In this document: positions 53,235-62,075 of the stretch, in pieces
How positions within the stretch are numbered: position 1 is the stretch's first letter
How the letters are laid out: every line of letters starts with the position of its first letter
DNA from: SIG653 sp045577455
Lineage (GTDB): Bacteria > Bacillota > Clostridia > Oscillospirales > CAG-382
Assembly: GCA_045577455.1 (NCBI GenBank)
Contig: JAZNIJ010000190.1
Location: forward strand, 1-64,000
Length of the DNA: 64,000 bases
Reading direction: 5' to 3'
Translations under genes and position numbers: made by a program
Notes under the pieces: generated by a model
Database searches by the model: none
Told to the model about the DNA's origin: nothing
The model's input: only the letters and a program-made list of their open reading frames with translations

Positions 53235-54263
53235 ATGATAGATAAAATTAAAATAGGGGTGTTGGGTGCAGGAACATGGGGCGTTGCATTGGCAAGATTG
53301 TTATGCAATGCAGGTCACAATGTAACTGTCTGGTCAGCCATAGAAAAAGAAGTGGATGAGCTGTCTTTAACAAGAAAACATCCCAATTTGCCATATGTTG
53401 AGCTTCCCGAAGGAATAAATTATACAAAAGACATAAAAGATGTATGCTCTGAAAAAAATATACTTTTGTTTGCTGTGCCATCACCATTTGTAAGGGCAAC
53501 GGCAAGAAAGGTTGCGCCTTTTGTAACTGATGAGCAGATAATTGTTGATGCCGCAAAGGGGATTGAAGAAGAAACTCTTTATACAATGTCTGAAATTATT
53601 GCAGATGAGATAAAGAACACATGCGTTAAAATCGTTGCGTTGTCAGGGCCCACCCACGCAGAGGAGGTTGTTAAGGATTTTCCAACAACAATAGTTTCTG
53701 CAAGCAAGGATATGTCTGCGGCGGAGTATGTGCAGAGGGTGTTTAACACAGAATCAATGCGAGTGTACACCAACGATGATATTATTGGGGTGGAGCTTTG
53801 CGGAGCGTTGAAAAATGTTATTGCCCTTGCTTGCGGTGTTGCAACGGGTTATGGATGTGGTGATAACGCAAGGGCAGCTTTAATTACAAGGGGAATTGCT
53901 GAAATATCCCGTTTGGGTATGGCAATGGGACTTAGAGAACAGACCTTCGGAGGACTTGCAGGTATTGGTGATTTGATTGTAACTGCAACGAGTATGAACA
54001 GCCGAAACTTGAGATGCGGAATATTGCTTGGAAAAGGAGTTCCTGTTAAAGAGGCAACAGAGCAGGTTGGAATGGTTGTTGAAGGGCTTAATGCTTTGCC
54101 TGCATCCTTGAAGTTAGCAAAAAAATATAATGTGGAAATGCCGATTGTAGAAGCAGTAAATGCTATTACATCGGGAAGTTTAAGCGTTTCTCAGGTTGTT
54201 CGTTCACTTATGTCGAGAGACCTTAAATCAGAGCTTGGCGCAACAGCGTTTAATGAGAGATAG
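53235..54263 (+). CDS. gpsA: Glycerol-3-phosphate dehydrogenase [NAD(P)+]
   Basis: 342 residues. The Rossmann motif is IGVLGAGTWGVALARLL. VVDAAKGIEEE-like (IIVDAAKGIEEET), ALSGPTHAEEV, ELCGALKNVIALACGVATGYG with the catalytic lysine, and GLAGIGDLIVTATSMNSRN are family signatures. It reduces dihydroxyacetone phosphate to sn-glycerol-3-phosphate for phospholipid synthesis. GGAG lies 7 bases before the ATG. Often paired with plsY and der in Firmicutes; here it stands alone. Confidence 0.95.
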   Translation: MIDKIKIGVLGAGTWGVALARLLCNAGHNVTVWSAIEKEVDELSLTRKHPNLPYVELPEGINYTKDIKDVCSEKNILLFAVPSPFVRATARKVAPFVTDEQIIVDAAKGIEEETLYTMSEIIADEIKNTCVKIVALSGPTHAEEVVKDFPTTIVSASKDMSAAEYVQRVFNTESMRVYTNDDIIGVELCGALKNVIALACGVATGYGCGDNARAALITRGIAEISRLGMAMGLREQTFGGLAGIGDLIVTATSMNSRNLRCGILLGKGVPVKEATEQVGMVVEGLNALPASLKLAKKYNVEMPIVEAVNAITSGSLSVSQVVRSLMSRDLKSELGATAFNER

Positions 54264-54270
54264 CATCTTG

Positions 54271-54342
54271 CCATTGATAGAAACAAACAGAAATGTTTTT
54301 CGCTTTTGGGCTTTGATAGAAACAAACATAAATATTCTTTAA
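54271..54342. repeat. Imperfect direct repeat after gpsA
   Basis: TTGATAGAAACAAACA-AAAT occurs at about 54275 and again at about 54313, followed each time by T-rich sequence. It lies in the 155-bp gap between gpsA and the next gene. Confidence 0.5.
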
Positions 54343-54418
54343 GTTTTGTATTTGCGGAAACAAGGTTTTTTGGCAGTGTTTGGCTTTAAGAAAATAAGCT
54401 GTTAAAGGGTTTAAAATT

Positions 54419-54829
54419 ATGAAAAAAACAAGAATTATATATGGAATTATTGCCCTTGTTATATTTTTAAGTGAAGTGTATATTGCACTCTTTGTAAGAG
54501 ACAATTTTATACGCCCATATTTTGGTGATGTTCTTGTTACTGCGCTTATATGTTGTTTTATAAGAGTTTTCTTTCCCTTGGAAGCTTATTCCCTGAAAAG
54601 AAAAGGTGTTTGGATTATGCCCCTCGGAGTGTTCGCCTTCTCGGTTTGCGTTGAAATTGCGCAGTATTTTAACTATGTGGATTTGCTCGGGCTTGGTCAT
54701 ATAGAGTTTTTCAGAATAGTTATGGGAACGGGCTTTGCTGTCGAGGATATATGGTGTTACGCTGTCGGCTGTGCTTTTTTCCTTTTAGCAGAAGTATTCC
54801 TTCGATTAAAAAAGAAAAATTGCAATTAG
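54419..54829 (+). CDS. DUF2809 membrane protein
   Basis: 136 residues with four hydrophobic segments. RDNFIRPYFGDVLVTALICCFIR and the later VEIAQYF, LGLGHIEFFRIVMGTGFAVEDIWCYAVG are characteristic of DUF2809. Function is unknown; the gene lies between gpsA and an LRR-protein gene and shares their strand. Confidence 0.83.
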   Translation: MKKTRIIYGIIALVIFLSEVYIALFVRDNFIRPYFGDVLVTALICCFIRVFFPLEAYSLKRKGVWIMPLGVFAFSVCVEIAQYFNYVDLLGLGHIEFFRIVMGTGFAVEDIWCYAVGCAFFLLAEVFLRLKKKNCN

Positions 54830-54862
54830 ATTTTATGTAACTGATAATCAGTAAAGGGATAA

Positions 54863-55543
54863 ATGGCAATAATGGAAAAATTTGAAATTGTAAATGGTAT
54901 TCTTTTAAAATACAACGGAACAGACAAGCAAATAACCATCCCGGATGGAGTTAAAACAATTGGAGAATGTGCATTTCAGGATTGCGTATCCCTTGAAAGT
55001 GTTGTTATTCCCAACAGTGTGAATTTTCTTGGAGCGAGAGGGTTTTATAACTGCACATCACTTAAAAATGTCTTGCTCACCGGTGTTGAAATTATTGGCA
55101 GTGAAGCATTTGGAGGTTGTTCATCTCTTGAAAGTGTTACATTTGGCGGTGCTACATATATAGGTCAGAAAGCATTTTGCGGTTGTGCATTACAGACGGT
55201 AACAATACCAGATGGTGTAACGGAAATTTGCGGATGGGCATTTAGCGGTTGCCCCATAACTGAAATAACAATTGGAAATTGTGTTGAAACTATTGGCGAA
55301 TTTGCTTTTTGTAATTGCACATCTATTAAGAGGGTAACCATTCCCGAAAGCGTAACAACCTTGGGCAATGGAGGGTTTTACTGTTGCTCCGCTTTAGAAA
55401 ACATAACATTTGAAAATAAAGCAACAGAAATTGGTTTCAGGGCATTTTGGGGTTGTGAATCCCTTACAATAAAAGGGTATGCCGGCAGTGTTGCAGAAAA
55501 GTATTCAATGGAAAATAACATTAAATTTAAAGAAGTGCAGTGA
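54863..55543 (+). CDS. BspA-type leucine-rich repeat protein without signal peptide
   Basis: 226 residues (ATG at 54863; the ATG at 54872 is an alternative). About eight LRR_5 repeats of roughly 23 residues run from 35 to 205 with the pattern IGECAFQDCVSLESVVIPNSV. The N-terminus (FEIVNGILLKYNGTDKQITIPDG) is the usual cap of this repeat type. There is no export signal or membrane helix, so this copy is predicted to stay inside the cell, unlike the 1760-residue protein with the same repeats. Confidence 0.85.
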   Translation: MAIMEKFEIVNGILLKYNGTDKQITIPDGVKTIGECAFQDCVSLESVVIPNSVNFLGARGFYNCTSLKNVLLTGVEIIGSEAFGGCSSLESVTFGGATYIGQKAFCGCALQTVTIPDGVTEICGWAFSGCPITEITIGNCVETIGEFAFCNCTSIKRVTIPESVTTLGNGGFYCCSALENITFENKATEIGFRAFWGCESLTIKGYAGSVAEKYSMENNIKFKEVQ

Positions 55544-55737
55544 AATCTGTTGCTGAAAGTTTTGATGAAAAGTATTCAATGAAAAAACATATATTTTGAA
55601 GAAATATAATTCAAACAAAGCTCACATAATATCCAAATGGTGAGAAATCTTTTCAACGATAGGACAAGAAAAAGTTTAATTTAAAATCCCCAAAATATCA
55701 ATATGCAAAAAATGTCTGAAAATAAGGAAGGTATAAA

Positions 55738-57060
55738 ATGTCAATATATTCAGATTTGGTTTCAAGAAAAGAAATGCTTGCTCTTGTGGGACTTGGATAT
55801 GTGGGTATGCCTATAGCGGTTGCCTTTGCAAACGAAGGGCTTAATGTTATTGGGTTTGACCTTGATAAAAAGAAAATAGAGATTTATAAATCGGGTATCG
55901 ACCCAACAAGTGAGGTTGGAAACGAGATAATAACCAACACAACCGTTGAATTTACACATGATGAGAACGATTTAAAACGGTCAAAATTTATAATAGTTGC
56001 TGTTCCAACGCCAATAAATCTTGACCATACTCCTGACCTTTATCCCGTTATCGAAGCAAGCAGAATTGTTGGAAAAAACCTTGTGAAGGGAGCAATAGTT
56101 GTTTATGAATCAACCGTATATCCCGGTGTTACCGAAGATGTTTGCATTCCTATTCTTGAAGAAGAATCGGGCTTGAAATGCGGTGTGGATTTTAAGGTTG
56201 GTTATTCCCCTGAAAGAATTAACCCCGGTGATAAGTTGCATCGTCTTGAAAATATATGTAAAATCGTTTCGGGTATAGATGACGAGTCCCTTGAAGAAAT
56301 AAAGAATGTTTATAATCTTATTATCAAGGTTGGAACATACCCTGTATCAAATATAAAAACTGCAGAAGCAATTAAAGTTGTTGAAAACAGCCAAAGAGAT
56401 GTAAATATTGCATTTATGAATGAATTAGCTATGGTTTTTGACAGGATGGGTATAGATACAAACGAGGTCGTTGACGGGATGAATACGAAGTGGAACGCTT
56501 TGGGCTTCCGTCCCGGTCTTGTTGGCGGTCATTGCATCGGTGTTGACCCATATTATTTCACATACGAAGCAGAGAAGCTCAGCTATCATAGCCAGATTAT
56601 ACTCGCTGGTCGTATTGTGAATGATGGTATGGCAAAATTTGTAACCGATTCAACGGTTAAACAAATAATATTGGCAGGCAAAGCACCCAAAAAGTCAAAG
56701 GTTGTAATTCTTGGTTTGACATTTAAAGAAAACTGTCCCGATATAAGAAACAGCAAGGTAGGGGATATTGTTAAATATCTTGAAGAATATGGAATTTCCC
56801 CTGTTGTTGTTGATCCTTTAGCAAATAAAGAAGAAGCCCTCCATGAATATGGGATTAAGATTGTTTCCCTTAAAGAAATATCAGATGCCGATTGTGTGAT
56901 TATAGCTGTTGCTCATAATGAATTTAAGGCGCTTTCTCTTGATGACATAAAGGCAATGTATTCAAGGGGTGCAGACAACGAGAAAGTTTTAATTGATGTA
57001 AAGGGAATTTATAACATTTCTCAGCTTAAACAATCGGGATTGAGATATTGGAGACTCTGA
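55738..57060 (+). CDS. UDP-sugar 6-dehydrogenase (TviB/WbpO/WecC group)
   Basis: 440 residues. The N-terminal Rossmann motif is LALVGLGYVGMPIAVAFANEG, VAVPTPI is conserved, the catalytic cysteine lies in LVGGHCIGVDPYY, and the C-terminal domain has GLTFKENCPDIRNSKV. The sequence around the active Cys is closest to enzymes that oxidise UDP-GlcNAc or UDP-GalNAc to uronic acids, as in Vi or O-antigen synthesis. It may feed the polysaccharide pathway together with the CapD-like enzyme at 12028. A terminator follows. Confidence 0.88.
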   Translation: MSIYSDLVSRKEMLALVGLGYVGMPIAVAFANEGLNVIGFDLDKKKIEIYKSGIDPTSEVGNEIITNTTVEFTHDENDLKRSKFIIVAVPTPINLDHTPDLYPVIEASRIVGKNLVKGAIVVYESTVYPGVTEDVCIPILEEESGLKCGVDFKVGYSPERINPGDKLHRLENICKIVSGIDDESLEEIKNVYNLIIKVGTYPVSNIKTAEAIKVVENSQRDVNIAFMNELAMVFDRMGIDTNEVVDGMNTKWNALGFRPGLVGGHCIGVDPYYFTYEAEKLSYHSQIILAGRIVNDGMAKFVTDSTVKQIILAGKAPKKSKVVILGLTFKENCPDIRNSKVGDIVKYLEEYGISPVVVDPLANKEEALHEYGIKIVSLKEISDADCVIIAVAHNEFKALSLDDIKAMYSRGADNEKVLIDVKGIYNISQLKQSGLRYWRL

Positions 57061-57145
57061 TTTTCGTATGCCTGAAAAGCAAATTCATGTATAATATGCT
57101 TCTTAATTTGCATTGATTAAATCCAAGATAAAACGAAAACTAAGC

Positions 57146-57184
57146 AAAACCGACTTCACTTTTTAAAGAGGAGTCGGTTTTTAT
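57146..57184 (+). terminator. Intrinsic terminator of the UDP-sugar dehydrogenase gene
   Basis: AAAACCGACT pairs with AGTCGGTTTT, ending in TT. Confidence 0.8.
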
Positions 57185-57227
57185 AATGTTCTATAAAACT
57201 AAGGAAAGAAAAAATAACAGAATAAAC

Positions 57228-57256
57228 TTGAAAAATACACAATTTAGTTGTATAAT
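57228..57256 (+). promoter_or_regulatory. Promoter of the glycosyltransferase gene
   Basis: TTGAAA (57228-57233), 17 bp, TATAAT (57251-57256). Confidence 0.7.
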
Positions 57257-57323
57257 GTTAAATGGATATATTTGGAGCTTTTGAGTTTTCTTGTGGTATT
57301 GCAAATATTAAACAGGTGTTTAT

Positions 57324-58571
57324 ATGAAGGTTTTGTTTTTGTGTGGCATTATTGACGAAGAAAATATAGAAGAAATAGCAAAACAAACTGCTTCTAAAGT
57401 GGATTATGCGGCAAATCTTTTTCAGCAAAAGCTGCTTGAAGGGTTTATCCATATTATGAAGGATAATAAATCGCTTCAAGATGAAGGTAGAGAGATAGAA
57501 GAAATTTCTGTTTTATCGGCACCTTTTATAGGAGCATACCCAAAGGGAAGCAATATATCAAGCTTTAAGGGGTTCGGCAAAAATAGGGAAGGATACACAT
57601 ATGTTAAGTTTAACAACATATGGGGAGTAAGAAATATATCCCGAACAAATGCGTTGAAAAAGGCAATAAAGACCTTTGCGGAGAGTGAGGGCGAAAAGCT
57701 GATTCTTATATACTGTCCCCATACGCCTTTTGTTAAAGCGGCAGAATATGCGAAAAAAATAGATAAAAGCATAAAGATTTGCCTGTATGCCCCCGATGTT
57801 CCGCAGTATATGAATATATCGGATAAAATAAACCCAATATATAAAATTGCAAAAAAATATGATATTGCTTCTATAACAAAGCATATGGCTTGTGTTGATA
57901 CATTTGTGCTTTTAACAAAGTATATGGTGAACTATTTACCTGTTGGAAATAAACCCTATAAGGTTATAGAGGGAATTGTTTCTCCAAATATTTTTGAAAC
58001 CAATAGATATAAGGAATTTGCAGAAATAGAAGACGGAAAAAAATACATTGTTTATACAGGAAGTATAACAGAAAAATACGGTGTTTCAAATCTTGTTGAT
58101 GCAATGAAGTATATCTCCGACACGGATATATTTTTGGTGCTTTGCGGTTTGGGCGATGCATACCAATATGCAAAATCTGCAAGTGAGAAAGACAAACGAA
58201 TTATACTTTTAGGACAGGTTACATCAAGCGTTGCTGCCGAGTGGCAACAAAAGGCAACCGTTCTTGTAAATCCACGGCAAGGCACAGAGGTTTATACGAG
58301 AGTTTCTTTTCCATCTAAAAACATTGAATATTTATTGTCAGGTAACCCCGTTGTTGCATATCTTCTTTCGGGTATGCCCGAAATATATAGGAGCTTTATT
58401 TTTGAAGTTCCACAAGGTAACCCTGCTGTTGCTTTAGCAGAAACAATAGAAAAGGCAATTTTAGCAGATAACAAAGAAAAAAGTGAACGCTTTATGGAAT
58501 ATGCAAAGCAAAATTTACGGGCAAATTATATTGCAAATGAAATAATCCGTTTGAATTTTGAAAAACAATAA
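57324..58571 (+). CDS. GT4-type glycosyltransferase
   Basis: 415 residues, cytoplasmic. The C-terminal nucleotide-sugar domain shows YIVYTGSITEKYGVSNLVDAM, LCGLGD, RIILLGQV and NPRQGTEVYTRVSFPSKNIEYLLSGNPVVAY, the GT-B retaining pattern with the S-P-S-K-x-x-E catalytic-site region. The N-terminal acceptor domain is more divergent. It probably extends a surface polysaccharide. Donor and acceptor unknown. It has its own promoter and follows the nucleotide-sugar dehydrogenase gene. Confidence 0.85.
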   Translation: MKVLFLCGIIDEENIEEIAKQTASKVDYAANLFQQKLLEGFIHIMKDNKSLQDEGREIEEISVLSAPFIGAYPKGSNISSFKGFGKNREGYTYVKFNNIWGVRNISRTNALKKAIKTFAESEGEKLILIYCPHTPFVKAAEYAKKIDKSIKICLYAPDVPQYMNISDKINPIYKIAKKYDIASITKHMACVDTFVLLTKYMVNYLPVGNKPYKVIEGIVSPNIFETNRYKEFAEIEDGKKYIVYTGSITEKYGVSNLVDAMKYISDTDIFLVLCGLGDAYQYAKSASEKDKRIILLGQVTSSVAAEWQQKATVLVNPRQGTEVYTRVSFPSKNIEYLLSGNPVVAYLLSGMPEIYRSFIFEVPQGNPAVALAETIEKAILADNKEKSERFMEYAKQNLRANYIANEIIRLNFEKQ

Positions 58572-58735
58572 ATTGTGCAGACCCATAATCAAACAAAAAA
58601 TCTTATGTAAATTACCATATTAAAATGGGAAAAACCCTATGTAAATTAACTGTATCTTTAGCAAAAAAACGGTGAAAATTATTGTAGTTAGTAAATTTGT
58701 TGTAAAAACGATTTAATAACACAGGAGGAGATAAA

Positions 58736-60400
58736 ATGTTACAGCTTGTTGAAAGTCTTATCTGGTTGCTTGCAGGTGTTGGAGTTTTTATCGTTGGTAT
58801 GAATTTCTTAAGCGATGCTCTTGAAAAAAGCGCAGGTAGCGGAATCAAGAGAATGTTGGAGAAAATCAGCAATAACAAGTTTTCGGGTGTTGGAATCGGT
58901 GCAGGAGTAACTGCAATAATTCAAAGCTCGTCTGCAACTTCTGTTATGGTTATCGGTCTTGTTAATGCAGGAGTTATGACCCTTATACAGGCAACGCCCA
59001 TAATTATGGGTGCAAATATAGGAACAACCATAACAGGCCTTCTTGTTGCCCTTAAAAACGATTACTTCAATATGATAATGTACCTGTTGGCTTTCGCAGG
59101 CGTTATGATGGGATTTTTCAAAAACGAAAAAATAAAGTTAGCCGGCTTGCTTTCTTCGGGTCTTGGACTTATTTTTGTTGGTCTTAATATAATGAGCAGT
59201 GAAGCAGCGTTTGGGAACCCTCATATTATGGAAATGTTCACCAAAATATTTGAGAAGATAGATTTCCCGTTGCTTCTGATTTTTGTTGGCGCAATATTTA
59301 CCGCCCTTATTCAAAGCTCATCTGCGGCAACAGGTGTTGTTATAACAATGGTTGGAACAGGTGTGCTTCCCCTTGAGCTTGCCCTCTTTATTATCCTTGG
59401 TGCAAATATAGGAACTTGCGTAACTGCATTGCTTGCATCCGTTGGAGCTAATGAAAACTCAAAGCGAGTTGCTTTGATACATTTTACTTTCAATGTTACA
59501 GGAACAGCTTTGTTTGCGGCATTGATTTGGATATTCAGAGACCCTGCGGTTGATATGCTTGTATCCATGTTCCCAGGGGATGACCCTATGTCCCTTCAGA
59601 TGCGTGTTTCCGCATTCCATGTTATATTTAATGTAACAACAACTTGCGTTCTCCTTCCATTCACAAAACACCTTGTTAAATATTCGCAGATTATTATTAA
59701 AGATAAAAAAGACACAGAAGAATCTCTTTCCCTTAAATATGTTGATGACCGTCTTTTGTCAACTCCTCCCGTTGCATTGATGCAGGTTAAAAACGAGATG
59801 GACTATATGCTCAGCTTGGTTGAAGAAAACTTGCTCCTTTCTTTTGATGCGTTGAAAAGCGGGTCATTGTCAAGCGGTGAACGCATAAAAGCGAATGAAG
59901 TTGTTATAGACTTTACAAACAGAGAGCTTACAAAGTTTTTAATCAGGTTTTCGGTTGGCTCATCTCAAAGCGATGAAACTATTATAGGACCTTATTTCCA
60001 TGTTCTTAATGACCTTGAGCGTATTGGCGACCATGCAGAAAACTTTTACGAAATTGGCGAAGAAATGCAAAGCAAAAAGATAGAGTTTTCTGAGAAGGCA
60101 TATAATGATATAAAGGTTATGCACGAGGTTGTTGCCCAGATGCTTGAGGTTGCCAAAGATGCTTTTGAAAACTTAAACAAGGCAAATCTTTCCAAATTAA
60201 CAGATTTGGAAAATAAGGTTGATGAAATGAAAAAAGAGTTTATTTCAAGCCATTTTCTCCGTCTTGCAGAGGGTAATTGTAATCTTGAAGTAAGCCCCTA
60301 TTATTCATCAGCTATAGCAGGTCTTGAGCGTGTTGCCGACCACCTTGTTAATGTTGGATATAGTATTATAAATCCTGTTGGTTCTCAAAAGGAGAGTTGA
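58736..60400 (+). CDS. Na/Pi cotransporter family protein with PhoU-like domain
   Basis: 554 residues. Two inverted repeats of the Na_Pi_cotrans family are seen, each with QSSSAT (IIQSSSATSVMVI and LIQSSSAATGVVI) and GANIGT. The C-terminal cytoplasmic part (about 340-554) has two PhoU-type helical bundles with ERIGDHAEN and ERVADHLVN. It is predicted to move phosphate with sodium and sense phosphate through the PhoU part. GGAGGAG precedes the ATG. Confidence 0.92.
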   Translation: MLQLVESLIWLLAGVGVFIVGMNFLSDALEKSAGSGIKRMLEKISNNKFSGVGIGAGVTAIIQSSSATSVMVIGLVNAGVMTLIQATPIIMGANIGTTITGLLVALKNDYFNMIMYLLAFAGVMMGFFKNEKIKLAGLLSSGLGLIFVGLNIMSSEAAFGNPHIMEMFTKIFEKIDFPLLLIFVGAIFTALIQSSSAATGVVITMVGTGVLPLELALFIILGANIGTCVTALLASVGANENSKRVALIHFTFNVTGTALFAALIWIFRDPAVDMLVSMFPGDDPMSLQMRVSAFHVIFNVTTTCVLLPFTKHLVKYSQIIIKDKKDTEESLSLKYVDDRLLSTPPVALMQVKNEMDYMLSLVEENLLLSFDALKSGSLSSGERIKANEVVIDFTNRELTKFLIRFSVGSSQSDETIIGPYFHVLNDLERIGDHAENFYEIGEEMQSKKIEFSEKAYNDIKVMHEVVAQMLEVAKDAFENLNKANLSKLTDLENKVDEMKKEFISSHFLRLAEGNCNLEVSPYYSSAIAGLERVADHLVNVGYSIINPVGSQKES

Positions 60401-60499
60401 TGAATCTTCAAAAAGATATAATTGTCTTGAATAGAATTATTGCTTGATAATTTGTTATCTTTCACATTAAATGTTTGAATTTGAAAATTGAGGTGCGTT

Positions 60500-61912
60500 G
60501 TGAAAAGAATTTTGTTTTTTGCATTGGCAATTTCTATGTTACTTGGCGTTACATCGTGTGGCGGAGATAGCTCTGAAGAAACATCTGAAATAAGTTCATC
60601 TGCTGTTTCTGAAAGCCAATCGAGCATTGCCGAAGAAAGTTCAGAAGAAGCAAGTTCGGAATTAAGTTCAAATGAAGTTACCGAAAAGGAGTATGATACA
60701 TTGGATAAAACAAATCTGAGAAAAGAATTTACAACTGATGAATTTTTAATTGGTTCGTGGGTTTCGTTTTATTCCTTTGAAAAGGATAGCTTTGAAACAC
60801 AGCTTGACAATATGAAGGCACTTGGGCTTAACTTTAATATCTATCCAAAGTATTTTGGCGGAGAAATGGATATGGATACAGTTGCTTCCGTTGAAGAAGA
60901 ATACGGCAAAAGAGATATGTATTATCTTATGTTTGGCGGAATGGATTTGTCCAAGGTCAATATCAATACAAACAGTGTAGTCGGTCTTGAACATTGCATC
61001 GGTTATCATATTGTTGATGAGCCACTTATAACAGAATTTGCCGGTGTTGCACAGGTATATAAGGCATACAGAGAGGCAGACCCATCCCGTTATCCATTTG
61101 TAAATCTGTTCCCAAGCTATGCAGGCGAGGTTGCAGTTGGTAAAAGCTATCTGACATATATGGAGCATTTCGTTAAAGCTGTTGGGGCAGAGAATATGGA
61201 ATATCTTTCCCATGATTACTATGTGTTCCAAAAGGGTGGAACGAGGTTAGGTCTCTTTGCCGATATGGAGGCAGTGCGTAAGGTTGCTTTGGAAAACGGT
61301 GGACTTCGCACTCACGGTTTCCCACAGTCAACACAGTGGAACGGTATGCGTATGCCAAATATCAATGAAATGAGATGGAATGCGTATGCTTATCTTGCAT
61401 ATGGTTTCAAGGGCTTGTCTTGGTTTAACCTTGTTTGCCCAGGTAAATCCGATACAGAGGGAGAGGGCTTCTGCGAATCAATTATTTACAGAGACGGAGA
61501 AATTCACGATAAACAGCTTTACGATGACTTTGCCGCTTTAAATAAGGAAATTGCAGTTGTTGGTAAAACTTTACTTAACCTTGAATGTTTGCACGCTTAT
61601 CATACTAAAAAGAATGTTGACGGTGTTGAATATCTTAAGGATTGGATGATAACTCCCGATAACAGGGCAGACCTTGTTTTGAGCCATATGGAAGACCGTA
61701 ACGACGGCACAACATATATGATGCTTTTTAATAAGAGCTTCTTTAATAAACAAAAAGCAGAAATGACTATTAACTATAGCAAAATAGATTCAATATCCTG
61801 CCTTAATGCTGTTACAGGAGAATGGGAAGATGTTGCCATTGAAAACGGAAAGTTTGATGTTGAACTCCAAAAAGGCGAGGGCAAGTTGTATCGCCTTAAT
61901 ATGAAACAGTAA
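60500..61912 (+). CDS. Lipoprotein with glycosidase-like barrel domain
   Basis: 470 residues from the GTG at 60500 (GAGG six bases upstream); a TTG four codons earlier is less likely. The lipobox is GVTSC with C20. A Ser/Glu-rich linker (about 25-65) leads to a domain of about 400 residues. IGSWVSFYSFEKDSFETQLDNMKALGLNFNIYP, IGYHIVDEP (the place of the acid/base Glu in clan-A enzymes) and YLAYGFKGLSWFNLVCPG are consistent with a TIM-barrel glycoside hydrolase, followed by a beta domain. The specific family is not identified. Confidence 0.75.
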   Translation: MKRILFFALAISMLLGVTSCGGDSSEETSEISSSAVSESQSSIAEESSEEASSELSSNEVTEKEYDTLDKTNLRKEFTTDEFLIGSWVSFYSFEKDSFETQLDNMKALGLNFNIYPKYFGGEMDMDTVASVEEEYGKRDMYYLMFGGMDLSKVNINTNSVVGLEHCIGYHIVDEPLITEFAGVAQVYKAYREADPSRYPFVNLFPSYAGEVAVGKSYLTYMEHFVKAVGAENMEYLSHDYYVFQKGGTRLGLFADMEAVRKVALENGGLRTHGFPQSTQWNGMRMPNINEMRWNAYAYLAYGFKGLSWFNLVCPGKSDTEGEGFCESIIYRDGEIHDKQLYDDFAALNKEIAVVGKTLLNLECLHAYHTKKNVDGVEYLKDWMITPDNRADLVLSHMEDRNDGTTYMMLFNKSFFNKQKAEMTINYSKIDSISCLNAVTGEWEDVAIENGKFDVELQKGEGKLYRLNMKQ

Positions 61913-61928
61913 TTATAAAAAGAGATTT

Positions 61929-62029
61929 GGGGGATTTTTTAAAATCCCCCATTTGACTACTGACAAACCCGCCTAAAAAAGGCGGGTTTGTCAGTAGTCT
62001 GAGGGCTGAACATTTTGCTGTTCAGCCCT
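61929..62029. terminator. Three successive hairpins between convergent genes
   Basis: Hairpin 1 (61929-61950) pairs GGGGGATTTT with AAAATCCCCC. Hairpin 2 (61957-61997) is a perfect 18-bp stem, CTACTGACAAACCCGCCT and its inverse. Hairpin 3 (62002-62029) pairs AGGGCTGAAC with GTTCAGCCCT. Together they should block transcription from both sides. Confidence 0.8.
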
Positions 62030-62075
62030 TTATGACGATTATTGATTATAGGAACATTGGGAGAGACCCAATATA

